In this document: positions 34,693 through 46,528 of the stretch, one piece after another | Numbering within the stretch: the first letter of the stretch is position 1 | Layout: each line of letters opens with the position of its first letter | Source of the DNA: Eucalyptus grandis | Lineage: Eukaryota > Streptophyta > Magnoliopsida > Myrtales > Myrtaceae | Length of the DNA stretch: 64,000 nt | Assembly: GCF_016545825.1 (NCBI RefSeq) | Contig: NC_052618.1 | Span: forward strand, 33,426,196 to 33,490,195 | Direction of reading: 5' to 3' | Program-made: the position numbers and the translations under genes | The notes under the pieces: generated by a model | The model's input: only the letters and a program-made list of their open reading frames with translations | The model's database searches: none | Told to the model about the DNA's origin: nothing

Positions 34693-35721
34693 GGAGAAGG
34701 CATCATCTCATTTTAAGGATGAGTCATTCTCTCATTTCCTCTCTCTTTCTCTCCTCACTTTCACACCTTCCTCGCCAAGCTGCCTAAGGAGCCGTTTGGT
34801 TAGCAAATGAGCATCTTGAAGCTAGGTCCAAAAAGTTGTAAGTAGACTTTCCTAACTCTTTGATAGGGTGATGTGCTACGCATATCGATTTGGGATCTTG
34901 TCATTGCTTACTTGTATTTGCTTGTATGATGTGCTTCTTGCGTGCTTTCAACTTGTCTTCACATCAAGTAAATCATGGTCTCGCATGAGTGTCGAGCATA
35001 GCCAAGATGACGAAGAAAGGTCTCGGCAAATTGGATGTGTGCCGAGGTGGGTGCACGGCCCACACTTGATCTCGAGACAACATTGAAGCGTGTTGTTACT
35101 TAGGACAAGCATCAAGTTGATGCTGAAGCCAAATCGAACGATTCCAAATCAAAAACACGAGCCCGAATCGCATCCGGCATGAGTCTAGTTTAATATGGCA
35201 CAAAAGTCATTGATTCGCTTTGTATGGCACGCTTTCGAGCCTTTCATTCGGCTAATATTTCAAGATAAAAATGGATTGATTGATGTTTAAATGCATGGAT
35301 ACATGATGGACTTTTATTGATGATGCTGGGGTATGCTGGGTCGTTGCCTGGGATAAAGCCTCGAATGCCATCCCGGTATTGAGATCGTCGATGATGTCGA
35401 CCCGAGTGAGGCCGATGCCTGCGGGTTGCCCTAGATGCTGTCTTGATAATGAGATCGGAGCGATGCCGATTGTCGAGGGGGGGACTGATGTCTAATTGAT
35501 ACCGGAAGAGTCAATGGATTTCGACTAACTGAACTAACTGAAATAAATTGAAAGTCCACGTTTGGTCCATGACTGATGCATTTGTGATGCTTGAATTGAT
35601 GCTTGCACCAATACCAGAATTGAGGCTTACAAAAGTTGGGTTCGTTTGATATGTATTATTGAGTCTTTGCATCAATTTGAGCATATGTGTGCATTGGGTC
35701 ACTTAGGAGGTGCATGACAAA

Positions 35722-36383
35722 CCAGAATTTCTATTCCAAAAACAAATTTTCTATTACGGGCTTGTTTCTAGAATAGAAATCCATTTGATAAAATTATTTC
35801 ATTTTTGTATTTCTGAAATAGATTTTTGTTCTAGAAATAAGTTTGGAATAGAAATCAAAAGTAATTTTTTATTTTACTTTTCTATTTCCGGAATAGAAAT
35901 GAGAAATAAAAATTCTTCTCATCATTTGTCCTTACTACGAACCGGTCGTCCATCCGTTGCTACCAACCACCGTCCATCAATGGTCGCCATCCCTTGGCTG
36001 CTAGCCGCTGGCCGTCAGTCGCCGGTTGCCGCCAGTCGCCGGCCGCCATCGCTGCCACTCGCCAATCGTGGTCACCACTGGCCGCCGCTCAAAGCTCGTC
36101 GATCGTTGGTTGCTGGTCGCCGCCGTTGGTCATCGGTCGCTGGTCGTTGGTTGCCGCCACCAGTCATCGGTTGCCAATCGCCACTCGCCCATCATCGCCA
36201 TCACCCGTCATCGGCCACCCGTCACCGCCGTCCAAAAGGGAGAAATTTTGTGTTGTTATCAAATGAATTTCTATTTTTAGAGTAGAAATTTTGTGTCATT
36301 ATCAAACAGGTATTTTTGCTTAGAAACTTATCTAGAAATAGAAATATAAAATTTTATTTCTCTTCTAGAAATCAATTTCTGGC
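35722..36383. mobile_element. TIR element with GC-rich core
   Basis: Mirrored ends CCAGAATTTCTATT and AGAAATCAATTTCTGG, arms rich in TCTAGAAATAG words, and a GC-rich core (35940-36235) of CGCC/GGTCG repeats. Frames across the core (35710-36285 and overlaps) are not genes. No clean target duplication was found. Similar to 13889 and 40810. Confidence 0.6.
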
Positions 36384-37334
36384 CATAATGGTTATCATCC
36401 GTGCCCTTAGTGCTTGAACGAGTTTTATGTGATGCACGCATCCCTCTTATTGGCTGGAATGATCGTAAGCCACGAATCTTTGGAGGGCTTCTTCTTATGC
36501 ACTAACTCATTGTCTTTTATGCTTGAAAGCACATAGATGATTGAGAGCCTTTCATATGCATAAGTAAGGCAAGGCTTGAACCTTATTATTAATTTTCCAT
36601 CAACATGTAGGTGATGATCTTGATCCAAGGATCGATGGTGAGACATCATCCTATAGGAGAATCAGGGATTTCTACTTGTTAAGTCATCAACTCACTTTTG
36701 TTGTTTTCACCATTTTAGGTGTGGGATGGGTGAACAAACCCTACCGCCCATCTGTCTTGGTCTTCCGATTGATATGGTAACTACCGTGATGGATATAGTA
36801 GACTTAGAAGAGGACGTCACTTACTGGAAGTATATTACCTTTGTATGGGTCCAAGAAGGGGTAGACACCTTGGTTCCCCATGTGTAGGAGGCTCAATGCC
36901 TCATTTTGATAGGGACATTTTAGGTCCCATCCGAGGCCTCATTCTTCTGGTGGATCCTATGGGAGCATCGTAAAAGAAGGGCCTAGGATGGGGAGGCATT
37001 TTTGGAGGAGCTTGATAGAGGAGCTAGGCTAACTAAGCCTTTTAATCGTCGATGTGTGGTAATGAAGATAAGTAGCCTAGGACTAAGATGGGCATGTAAT
37101 CATAATAAATTTTGATATGTGTATATAGTATGAATATATGCTACTTTTGTTTGCTTGACTTGTATACATGTTGCTTGACTTCCATGTTGTTTATGTACGG
37201 GGATTGTTTTTAATTCGCTTCAACATGTGCTTAATTAAAGATAAAATATTTTTGGGGCAATCAATGTGCCTAGGACGTCGATGCTGACCTATCGGGTCAC
37301 AATCTCGTACTAGAGGTGGGGCAGGAGTGTGATA

Positions 37335-37339
37335 GCAAG
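37335..37339. repeat. 5-bp target duplication, right, of solo LTR
   Basis: GCAAG, matching 33769-33773. Confidence 0.8.
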
Positions 37340-37787
37340 GGTCAAGCTTTGTGAGCCACGAGCAAGGCCTAGCCTTTGGCACTGGCTTGAGGCCGTGAGG
37401 GTGGCCTCACACTAGGCTAGCAAGGCTTGCCCTCATAAGCACGATGTAGCCTTGGCCAAGGGCTAGAGCCTCGTTGACCCTTGCCTCTAGTCAGTCGCCG
37501 AAGTCCAGCGATCGGCTGAATGAAGGAGGAGAAGGAAAGAAAAAGAAAAGAAAATTTTAGAATAAATAAAATTAAAAATATGAAAATGTTAATAAATTTG
37601 CCCACATTAGCACCGGTTGTATCATGTCGGCCGATCGGTATCCATGTTAGCAAAATTCGGCCAAAATCAAGAAGGACTGAATTGGTACAAGGTAAAAAAA
37701 TTTAGGACTAAATTGGCACCAATAAAAGATTTAGGACTAAACCGGCACTAATACAATAGGTTTAAGACTTTTCTTATACATTTCCCC

Positions 37788-37796
37788 ATTATTAAA
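37788..37796. repeat. 9-bp target duplication, right, of outer MULE-like element
   Basis: ATTATTAAA, identical to 33379-33387. Confidence 0.88.
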
Positions 37797-38940
37797 TGAT
37801 TCATAAGTTAAGACTCATGTGGGCAACGTCTTATTTGCTTACTTAAAATATTCCCTTTGAAGGGTTGGCGTACTTGAATGGGCAGGGTCATCACAAATAG
37901 TATCCGAACAAGACCAACTTAAATAGAGATGTACGGTTCTTGGGCGACTAGACCTACACCTAATTTGACAAGGTGAGGAGTGATCATGAGATGAGAGGGC
38001 TCAAATAAGGTGCAGCTCTTAACATGCTTCTAGCATGGCGGGAATGGACCAATCCTAGCATAGAACATGGGCAATATTACTAGGTGACATAGACCAACAT
38101 TAAGTGGGAGAGGCATATTGAATAATTCATTAAAAAAATGATCGCCGCCTTGTATGGTTACTTTTGCTTCTTTTGGAGGCCTTGACTCATGGGCGATTGG
38201 TTGGGTCATCACGTCATATGCGTATTCTCATATTCTAAATTATAGATAGGCCATCTCATATGACATGATCAAGCTTTCTAGATGACTCAATGAAGCTTTC
38301 CCATGGAGATATAACCTTTTATCTTGTGCACGGTTGCACGGTCTCATGCAACTATTGTGACAATGTTAGCACCTAAAAAGTGATAGAAATAGTTATTGGC
38401 CATGGAAAGAGATATTGGATTTGTGAGGCATTGATGTATTAGGCAAGTTATTGACTTTATAATTATGAGATATCATGTAAATTATGTCAATCAAATTGTG
38501 ATTGGCATAGGTTTGGTCAACACAAGGATTAACATGCACCAGATTGGTATTAGTCAGCATTGTGGCGCCAAAATTTGACATGCCTAGCATGGATGGTTGG
38601 TATTGAAGCGCAGGACGAAGACTAGTGCATTATAAGTAGTTGACATCCATAAGGCCCAAGTAGTTGGCATACACATGGCGAATTGGTTGGTATGAATACT
38701 TACCGGCATTAGAAATTGATACCAGTTGTGTCCAAAACATGAGAAACTTGTCCAAAATGTAGGGGCACATCCAAAACATGGAAAGCACATCCACAACATC
38801 AAGAACAAGTCTTAGAATGTGAAATCGAAATTCTAGAGCTTCATCACTATAAGGACATGTCCAAAACCAAAACCAATCTATGAGGCCCGTGTCTAAAACT
38901 TGGGAGTATCAGAACTTGGAGAATAAGTGTGAATATAAAA
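37797..38940. other. Intergenic with a dispersed repeat copy
   Basis: 37858-38130 is a copy of 63003-63285 (both with GACTTGAATG.GC-type start, TAGAGATGT.C.GTTC, GAGAGGGCTCAAATAAG, GAGAGGCATATTGAATAATT). The rest (38131-38940) is AT-rich without a gene. Confidence 0.55.
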
Positions 38941-38965
38941 GTACCCTAGAGACTCATGATTATAA

Positions 38966-38987
38966 TATATATACATATATATATATA

Positions 38988-39019
<32 letters not shown>

Positions 39020-39025
39020 ATATAG

Positions 39026-39063
<38 letters not shown>

Positions 39064-39067
39064 TATG

Positions 39068-39137
<70 letters not shown>

Positions 39138-39166
39138 ATAGATATGTATATATATATATGTATATG
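38966..39166. repeat. AT microsatellite with higher-order units
   Basis: Runs of AT are broken about every 36-40 bp by AATATAGATATG, giving three or four higher-order units. The minus-strand frame across it (38946-39182) is a Tyr-Ile repeat and not a gene. Confidence 0.95.
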
Positions 39167-39886
39167 ACACACTCTCAATCAAATCGCAAGAGTTTACCTA
39201 TTTTCTCAGAGTCCCCCATAAGGTTAATTTGTCTTCCTTTGATCGTTCGTACAAGAACAAATGTTTGTCATATTTGCCATATGGATTTTGGCTTCAGGGG
39301 AGAGTTTTTCTTGATGGCTAGCATCTACATGGTAAATTTTAGGAGCAGTAGAATGATCCAAGTTTTTTATTATTTGAAAACAAATGAGATAAATGATCCT
39401 CTTTCATTAAAGAGAGATCTCAAGTGTTGTGAAAACAAACAATCGAACAATAAAATAGATGAATTAGAAAAAAAAAATCGAAGATCAAATTTATGTGATT
39501 CGGTCATAATGACCTATGTTCTATGGGCAGAGAAGCACCAAATTCTACTATAAATCAAATGATACAACAAAGATTATAACCACACTCGAGTCATTCAAAC
39601 ACTCTCAATATTTTTCAAGCCTCAATTACATTTAAAATTCGCATAGTGTTTAGCTCCATAACTCGTCACTAAATAATCTTTTAATCTCACAAATGAATTA
39701 TGCACAAATTCTTACCACAAGAATTTAATAGATGTCAAAACATAAAGGCTTTTGGTATAATTACATGAACAAAACAATGGAGAGACCCATTGCCAAGCAC
39801 TCGTGAACGGGGCTTTGTTAATTCTACGTGACCCACTAAGCAGCCCCACAACTATGAGTACATATTTAGTGGCAAAAGATTGCTTC
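39167..39886. other. Intergenic, no gene seen
   Basis: AT-rich; a 131-codon plus frame at 39158-39553 lacks a recognisable domain. Confidence 0.45.
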
Positions 39887-40806
39887 AAGTGTCACAACTT
39901 GGCACAAAGGGATACTTAAGTGCCATAACTTACAAAAGTGAACTTAAGTGCCACATTCAAAGAGAAATGGATCACTTAAGTGCCACTCTAGCCAAAATGC
40001 TAACGTGCGCAATTTCCGGTGAAGTAAGTGCAAAATGACGCCGTTTTGCATATTCACGTGGCCAAATAATACAAAAATGGCATCGTTTTGGTGCTAACGT
40101 GGTAAAAAAATAATTCTAAATTAAATTAAATTTATTTAAAATATTTAAAAATATTTTTTAATAATAATAATAATAATAAAAGAGGGCGCGGGGGAGGCGG
40201 CTAATGGCTCGGCCCTCGGCTCCCACCGCCACCTCCCCGCCATCGCCGGGAAGGGCCGGTGACGGAGGGAGGAGGGTTGACCGGGGTCACTAGGCCTTGG
40301 CTAGAGGTTGGTGACCTAGCCGACTTGCGGCGAAGAGTCGCAGCCCTCGCTCAAATCCAATGAGGGTTGGTGGCCCTCACCGGGCGGGGGCCAAGGGCCA
40401 CCGACCCTCGCCGATTTGGACGAGGGCCGCGAGCCCTCGCTACACCCCGGCGGGTGGTGACCCTTGGCTTGACCGGGTGAGGGCCGCCAACCCTCGCCGG
40501 ATCTAGGTGAGGGCTGCGACCCTCGCCGCCGGTCGGCCGGGGTTGCCGGGCCTTGGCGCCGACCCTCCCCCTCCATCGCCGGCCCTTCTCTCGGCCCTCG
40601 GTCGCCTCCCCCCTTTTCTTTTTTTTTTTTTTTAAAATTTTTAAATAAATTTAATTTTAAATTTAATTATATATATATATATATATATTTTACCATGTCA
40701 ACACCAAAATGACGCCGTTTTGCACTTGCTTCGCCGGAAAATCGACACATCAGCATTTTGGCCAAATTGTCACTTAAATAATCCATTTTGCTCCGATTTT
40801 GGCACT

Positions 40807-40809
40807 TAA
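40807..40809. repeat. 3-bp target duplication (TAA), left
   Basis: TAA, repeated at 41764-41766. Removing the insert rebuilds CACTTAAGTG, a word that recurs in the host element. Confidence 0.75.
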
Positions 40810-41763
40810 GGCCGCGTTTGTTTGTGTTTCCTTTTTTTGTTTTTAAACACTTTTTCTGTTTTTTTGTTCTTTTGTTCCCAGGGAACAAAAAGAAAGAAAC
40901 AAGAAACACAAATTTTGTGTTTCTTGTTTCGAAACACTTTTGAGAAACACTTATTTTTTTCTTTTTTCTCTTATTTTCTTGTTCTTTTTCTTTTGGTCGG
41001 TCGCCGGCCTCGGCCATGGCGGCGACCGGGCGACGAGGGACGGCGGCCTCGCCCGGCCACGGCGAGGCCGAGGCTCGCCGTAGCCGGGCGAGGTCGGCCT
41101 CGCCATGGCGGGCGAGCTCGAGCTCGCCTAGCCATGGCGAGGCCGACCTCGTGCCGGCTTGGGCGACCTCGATCTCGCCCGGATCCGGCGAGGCCGACCT
41201 CGCCCGGCCGGCCGGCAAGCCTCGGCCTCGCCCGGCGGTGGCCCGGCGAGGCCGCGCCGCCCGCCGCGGGCGAGCTCGGCCTCGCCGGATCAAGGCGAGG
41301 CCGACCTCGCGCCGGCCAGGCGAGCTCGATCTCGCCCATATCCGGCGAGGCCGAGCTCGCCCGGCGGCCGGCGAGCCTCGGCCTCGTCGGATCTGGGCGA
41401 GTCGGCGTCGCCTGGCGATGGCCCGGCGAGGCCGCGCCTCGCCCGCCGCTGGGCGAGCTCGGCCTCGCCGGATCAAGGCGAGGCCGACCCTCGCCGGCCA
41501 AGGCCTTGGCCGGCGACCAGCCAAAAAAGAAAAAAAAATGAAAAAGAAAAAAAGAAAAAAGGAAAAATAAGAAAAAAATAGAAAAAATAAAAGAAATAAA
41601 AAAAAATTATCCAAATTTACCAAACATGTTTCTGTTTATTTTTTATTTCCGGAACAAGTTTACCAAACGCGTTGTTTTGTTCAAAAATTGTTCCCAGGAA
41701 GAAACACTTTTCTATTTACGTTCCCTGGAACAATTTTTAAAAGAAACACAACCAAACGCGCCC
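40810..41763. mobile_element. PIF/Harbinger-type non-autonomous element with GC-rich palindromic core
   Basis: Ends GGCCGCGTTTG and CAAACGCGCCC form a terminal inverted repeat, with TAA on both sides, the PIF/Harbinger pattern. Arms continue the mirror (GTTTCTTTT.../AAAAGAAACAC). The core is an array of CGGCGAGGCCGACCTCGCC-like units at 41000-41515. Four overlapping long frames here (40822-41581 plus, 40667-41623 minus) are caused by the GC-rich repeat and are not genes. Confidence 0.8.
41000..41515. repeat. GC-rich array of GGCGAGGC / GCCTCGCC units
   Basis: Short units on both strands alternate (GGCGAGGCCGA, CTCGCC, GAGCTCGCC), giving many small palindromes such as GAGCTC within CTCGCC context. 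It is the core of the element at 40810. Confidence 0.9.
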
Positions 41764-41766
41764 TAA
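41764..41766. repeat. 3-bp target duplication (TAA), right
   Basis: TAA, matching 40807-40809. Confidence 0.75.
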
Positions 41767-41800
41767 GTGTCCACTTGTGCCAAGTTATGGTACTACAGGG

Positions 41801-42387
41801 GTCTGCGCATCCATATTTAATCATGTATGCACTCTGCCCTAAAACCCCGAACCAACTTCTGCACGGATAATTCCGCATCTTGCTCTGACCTATTGTTGAA
41901 GGTCTTCAAGTCCACGTTGTACTTTCCAATTTTGCTGATTTCTTGCCAACTTCAATACGGAAATCTATTTTCATATATATTTAAACAAAGTCCGCAACAA
42001 ACTTTCCTTTTCCCTATTTTCTGCTTGGCCGACAATCTGGGGCACTAATTTTGATATCAAAGCAAAATGGAAAATATCCAATTTAGAATATTCAAACATC
42101 CATAAATAACAAACAATCTCGAGACGGGTTTTGTTTATTGGACTCAAACTTGAGATATATTTTAATATGAAGATTGATTTTTCAAATCCTCTTATCATCA
42201 ATTTGAAATGTAGATCTTGTCACCCCTCTGGTAGAATTTTTGTTCTTTGAGCAGTAGGTTAAGATTTCGCAAAATTCTACTCTACCAACTAGCTATTGGT
42301 CCATTGAATGGTGAGAGAAAAAACCAAACAAATTGCCTCATGCTACGTTTTATCAAATGGAGAAATGGATATTACTAATCAACGAGG
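41801..42387. other. Intergenic, no gene seen
   Basis: AT-rich sequence; frames 41827-42048 and 41971-42201 (opposite strands) have no known motif. Confidence 0.45.
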
Positions 42388-42855
42388 ACACTAGAAGTGT
42401 CAAAATTTATGTATGGTGTTCATTTTAGTGCCATTTTTTTTCGGATCACTTAAGTAAAATTTTTATTGAAAAACGATCACTTAAGTGTTAATTCCAATCT
42501 AGGCTATTAATTCTTTAGTCCTACGTAGCACGTTAGCATGCCCTGTCAGCATATAATCCATGAACAACGCTGTCCAAAAGTTATAAATAGTGATTATCTG
42601 AGTGCCAAATTTTACTTAAAGTGATCATTTTGGTGCCAATTGTTGTTAAAAAGTATTACTTCAGTACCAGGCACGCCACTTGAAAAGCCCATATGGACTA
42701 GATTTTTTAAATAATATGCCAAGTCATATAAAAATTTTAATTACAAAAGCCACGGATTATGTTTTAGCGGATTTTTTACCGTTGGCACTCAAATGGTCCG
42801 GCAAAATTTTTTAGTATCAAAGTGCGTATCGTACAAAAATTTTAGCACTTCTATT
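42388..42855. mobile_element. TIR element of the AAGTG/CACTT type
   Basis: Ends CACTAGAAGTGTCAAAATTT and the mirror of AAATTTTAGCACTTCTATTG. Interior words GGATCACTTAAGT and TTTTGGTGCCAA match the element at 19107. No coding frame. Confidence 0.65.
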
Positions 42856-43082
42856 GCTGTTTGCCCTAATATTCACTTCACCTTATAGAGAGTGATTGAT
42901 CTGATGGAAGGGGAAGTCGTACATCGAAAATACATAGAAATCTTTTACCAAGTCTCAAGAACTTCCAACTTCCAACAGCCATGTAAGTCAACTTCAAACT
43001 CCAGAAAGATCGAGCATAACCCAGTTATTATCATGGTTTTTCATACTCTCAACAAATAAATAACTTTGCATATAATCAACGT

Positions 43083-46000
43083 TCACTCGTAGCAACACTC
43101 ATTTGACCTCTTATCGTAGATGGAGGCAAGAATTCTTTTCAAACATTTACTGTAGACGAAGGGTCGCTCCCACATAGCAAGATGGCCTGCTTTCTCAATG
43201 CACTCCAACGTCGCTTTAGTTCCCAATTTTCTGCCAAAAGAAAGTGATTTAAACAAGTCAAAACTGGCAAAGGAATTAAGCGGAGCGAACACGTATCAAC
43301 TAAGAGTCCCAGCCGCAACTGTAACATCAAAGATATTACCGCGTGGGAAGATAGATACAAAAAAAAAAAAAAAAAAGGACTATGACAGTGTTGGAGAAAT
43401 GCTGTGAATTAAATTCAACCATATAATCTTCATAAATAATATATTTAAGTAGACTTTTGGATATTAAATGCACCAAAATGCAATGAAACGAGTACTTTGT
43501 TTTTCAAATGAAAATTTGATAGTTTTGCCAAGGAAGCAAAAATTAAAGAAAAATAAACTTTTGAACATTAAATGCACTAGATTTAATATGCTATTTTTAA
43601 TTAAAAATAAAAGGATAACGAAAATGGTTAATATCATGAAAAACTGCAAACTAGTATGCCAATGATAAATTACCTCCAATAACCCTAAACTAGTATCCCT
43701 ATAACAAATTTACCATTCATTAGTTTCTATTAACGTTTACTATTAAATTACCAAGTTAGATGACACATGGCAATTTTGATGGATATATCGATTTAAGGTT
43801 TTACCTTTCGTCACCACTTTCTACTTTTTCGTGGTATTAATCTAATATAATGGAAATTAATAATTGGTATAATATAACGGTTTGTGGTTTTCTTGTGGTA
43901 AAAAGATTATTTTGGAGTAAATTTATCATGAGTATAATAATTTGGAGCTTTTGACGGTAAAAAAATTAGCTTTGAGGAAATTTATCACAGATGTATTAAT
44001 TTATGATTTTTTTGTGGTATTAACCCTGACGAAAATTAACAGAAAGTAGACTTTTTTAACAATAAATGCTCCAAATTTAAGAATGGGTCGCTTTGTTTTT
44101 TCAAATAATGTTTCAAGAAGAAATTAAAGAAACTCTTTTCAAATTCAATGTGCATAAAAACAATAACGTAAGTATTTTTATATATGTAGTAAAACTGACT
44201 ACGGACAATAGCTATGACGCAAAGATAGATCTCTTTGTATATGTATATATAAATATCTTTAATTAAGCTTCACGCAACACAATAAGAAAAAAGAAAAAGA
44301 AGATGGGAGCTACTCTTTGAATTCCTTCACTGTTTCCACACTGAACATCTTATCCTCCTCGCCGCAGACCAGATGGACCTTCTGCAAAGATTGGTTATCA
44401 TTTGCATATTTCTAAAATGGCTATATATCACGATATATAGACTAATCAAGAATTGAAAAATAAAAGTAAGTTTAAATTTTCATATCAAATGTAAGACAGT
44501 TTGATCATTATAAAGGAAACTAGAGTGACGTGATTTCTCCACCATGTCACGTGATTACATGTCACTAGGCGACATGGAATAGGAATAAGGTTTCCATCTT
44601 CTTGTGAGTATTTTCTTTTTCTGTAAATTTATTTTCTCCTCAAATATAGCTATCATGAGATTAGGTTCGCCCCTCTCTCCTGACAAGAAGCAATACTAGC
44701 ACGTGAGCCATATCACAATCTTATCGACTACACCGGTACAAGGAAAGATGTATGCAAATGAATGCCCTTTTTTGCTTTAAGAAGAGAGAGAAAGCTTCTT
44801 CAGGATTGAATTAAACCTGGGAGTACTCTGGCAAAGTGAAGTCCTTGTCTGCAATGACGAAAGCCCCCAGCAGTTCAGCTTTCTCCTTTTTGTTGTCAAA
44901 CATGACCTACAATCCATAAAGTAGAAAAAAGATCGATAAACAAAAATATTTTGAATTATTATAAAGGAAATGACGTCCTCAATCCATGCAAGGAAATGCT
45001 TAATCGAAATCTAAGGTAATTTTTAATTGATCGATTTTTTTTTTTTTGCAATAATTAACTATAAAAAAAATGCATACTTAATGTCCAATTTTTGTTATTT
45101 GACTTTTTACTTAGGTCTTTTTTCCTGTTTTCTTAATTGTGTTTGTTTTTTCTAAAAATTCTTATTAGTTCTATCAATATTTTCGTCAACTCTTAATAAT
45201 TTTTAGTTTTCAGTATTACTGTTGTTATTAATTTCTTTATATATCAACACTTTAGTTAATTTTTTTCTAATTTTTTTTCTCCTATGGAAGTCGAGGTAAA
45301 AGAAAGATGTCTAGTTTCATTATTACTATCGTTATTAATATCTTCTTATATTAACACTTTCTTAATTTGTTAAATTTTAAATTTGCTTTAATATTTGTTT
45401 TACTCCCATGGAAATCAAGGTTAAAAGAAAGATGTCGATTAAAACAAATGAAATACACATTTGCCCTTTAAAGTCATGGCTAACGGAAAGTATAACATAT
45501 GGTTAACAATTACAACAAAATAAAACTTCATGAGGTAATGTGTAACAATTGAAGGTTTAGGAGTAAATGTATATTACTGCATAGTTCGGGTAAGTTTTGT
45601 GTATTTTACCCCTCAAACTTTTATCAAGTATCTACCTCCTTCTCAATTTGAGCAATGCTAGAAACATAAAAAAAAACTCGCAATGCAAGTTGGTTAGATC
45701 AGATTTTTACACAGGCTAAGGGAGACTATGTATAAAAGGATCGGCTTCCAATAATATATTGTTAAATCACTTAATCTATAAATTTTTAAATGATTAAAAT
45801 ATCTTTCGGATTTCTCTTTTTGAGTATAGTATGAAAACGAGAATATTCAATTGAGTAAGGAACCAATGAGTTTCAAGGTGTTTTTGTGCCTTAGTTACTA
45901 GAAAAGTTTATGGAGCTCATACCTCTAAACTGTCCTTGAAAAGAGGATTAGGGATTCTAGGCAACCTGTGGCTCCCAACGACCTTCTTCACCCCACTTAC

Positions 46001-46528
46001 GGAATTTGGCAACAAAAGCTCTGACCATGTCGGAAACCCCAATTTTTCCAAGCACTCCTTGCTTATCGACTCGGTCATTGCCGGTATGGAGCACGTTGCC
46101 ACCACCGACTCCACCAGCTCGGGCTGCGACTCGGCCATCTTGAACGCCACCATCCCACCATAGCTGAACCCCACCACCGTGCACCGCTGCAACCCAAGTG
46201 CCAGCAGCCCCTTCGCCACGCACTCCGCCTGGAAGTCCACCGTCCGGCGGCTGTCACTTGTGGCAGAGCTGCCAAAGAAGAGAAGGTCTGGCACATACAC
46301 GGCGTACTTCCTCGCGAGCGCGAGGACCTGCAACTGCCATGTCATCATGCCGTCACCGACGAAGCCATGAAGGAAGACGACAGCGTTCTTGTTGTTGTTT
46401 TGACTTTGGGTTGGAGCCCAGAAGTTCATGATAATTCCGGGTTCGATCTCAATCTTTTGAGGTCTCACGCCGGCGAGCTTCATTGTCGCTCGCAACAAGG
46501 GCTGGTACAGCTTGATTGTGTTCACCAT
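43083..46528 (-). CDS. Alpha/beta hydrolase-fold protein, copy B
   Basis: Seen on the minus strand: exons 46528-45923, 44906-44817, 44381-44314 and 43230-43083 with GT-AG introns, giving 303 residues. HGF oxyanion motif at 54-56, nucleophile elbow GFSYGG with Ser122, acid Asp242 in CGEED, and His271 in AGHLAM. The triad is intact. The Trp that precedes the acid loop in copy A (W239) is Cys238 here. Exons 2-4 are the same length as in copy A, and the first exon differs by one codon. Start: first ATG of the conserved MVN.IKLY opening. Upstream lies a C/T-rich leader (GA repeat on the coding strand, 46529-46566). Substrate unknown; the family is a general esterase-like fold. It is the inverted paralogue of 9634-16659, about 26 kb away. 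Confidence 0.9.

Larger units (their letters stand above)
33774..37334 (+). mobile_element. Solo LTR, 3.56 kb, Ty3-gypsy-like
   Basis: It begins TGTAACATCATCAATTTTAG and ends GGAGTGTGATA, flanked by GCAAG. An LTR promoter is visible (TATAAATA at 34685-34692), followed by a C/T-rich leader. There is no primer site, pol frame or second LTR, so it looks like a recombined solo LTR. The length and TGTAAC start fit the long LTRs of Tekay/Del-type chromovirus elements, an inference. A MITE sits inside at 35722-36383. The terminal dinucleotide is TA, not CA, probably mutated. Confidence 0.75.
33388..37787. mobile_element. MULE-like element split by an LTR insertion
   Basis: The left part (33388-33773) begins GGAAAAAGTGTCAAAAAAGT and the right part (37335-37787) ends with its mirror ACTTTTCTTATACATTTCCCC-type sequence. 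The arms mirror each other (CTAAACTTTT, TTGGTGCC, TTTAGTCCT, GCTGACGTGG) and the split core is GC-rich with GGCAAGG/CCTTGCC words. A perfect 9-bp duplication bounds it. Net length without the insert is about 834 bp. Non-coding. Confidence 0.88.
39887..41800. mobile_element. TIR element (AACTTGGCAC type) carrying a nested insertion
   Basis: Left arm CACAACTTGGCACAAAGGG mirrors the right end TTGTGCCAAGTTATGG. Inner words also mirror: ACTTAAGTGCC, AAATGACGCCGTTTTGCA and the TTTCCGGTGAAG/CTTCGCCGGAAA pair. A GC-rich core with GAGGG..GGC words lies at 40180-40615. Net length without the insert is about 960 bp. MULE-like is inferred from long arms; no duplication was resolved. Confidence 0.65.

Noticed and set aside
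35710..36285. 191-codon plus frame over the 36-kb element
   Set aside because: Runs from AT-rich arm into a CGCC-repeat core; overlapping frames in other phases are equally long.
38946..39182. 78-codon Tyr-Ile frame
   Set aside because: Translated AT microsatellite.
40667..41623. 318-codon minus frame and four overlapping long frames
   Set aside because: They lie over a GC-rich repeat array in a TIR element and are Arg/Ala/Pro-rich; stops are rare only because of composition.
43198..43407. Plus-strand frame opposite hydrolase B exon 4
   Set aside because: Shadow of the exon and its intron; splice sites and family motifs fit the minus strand.
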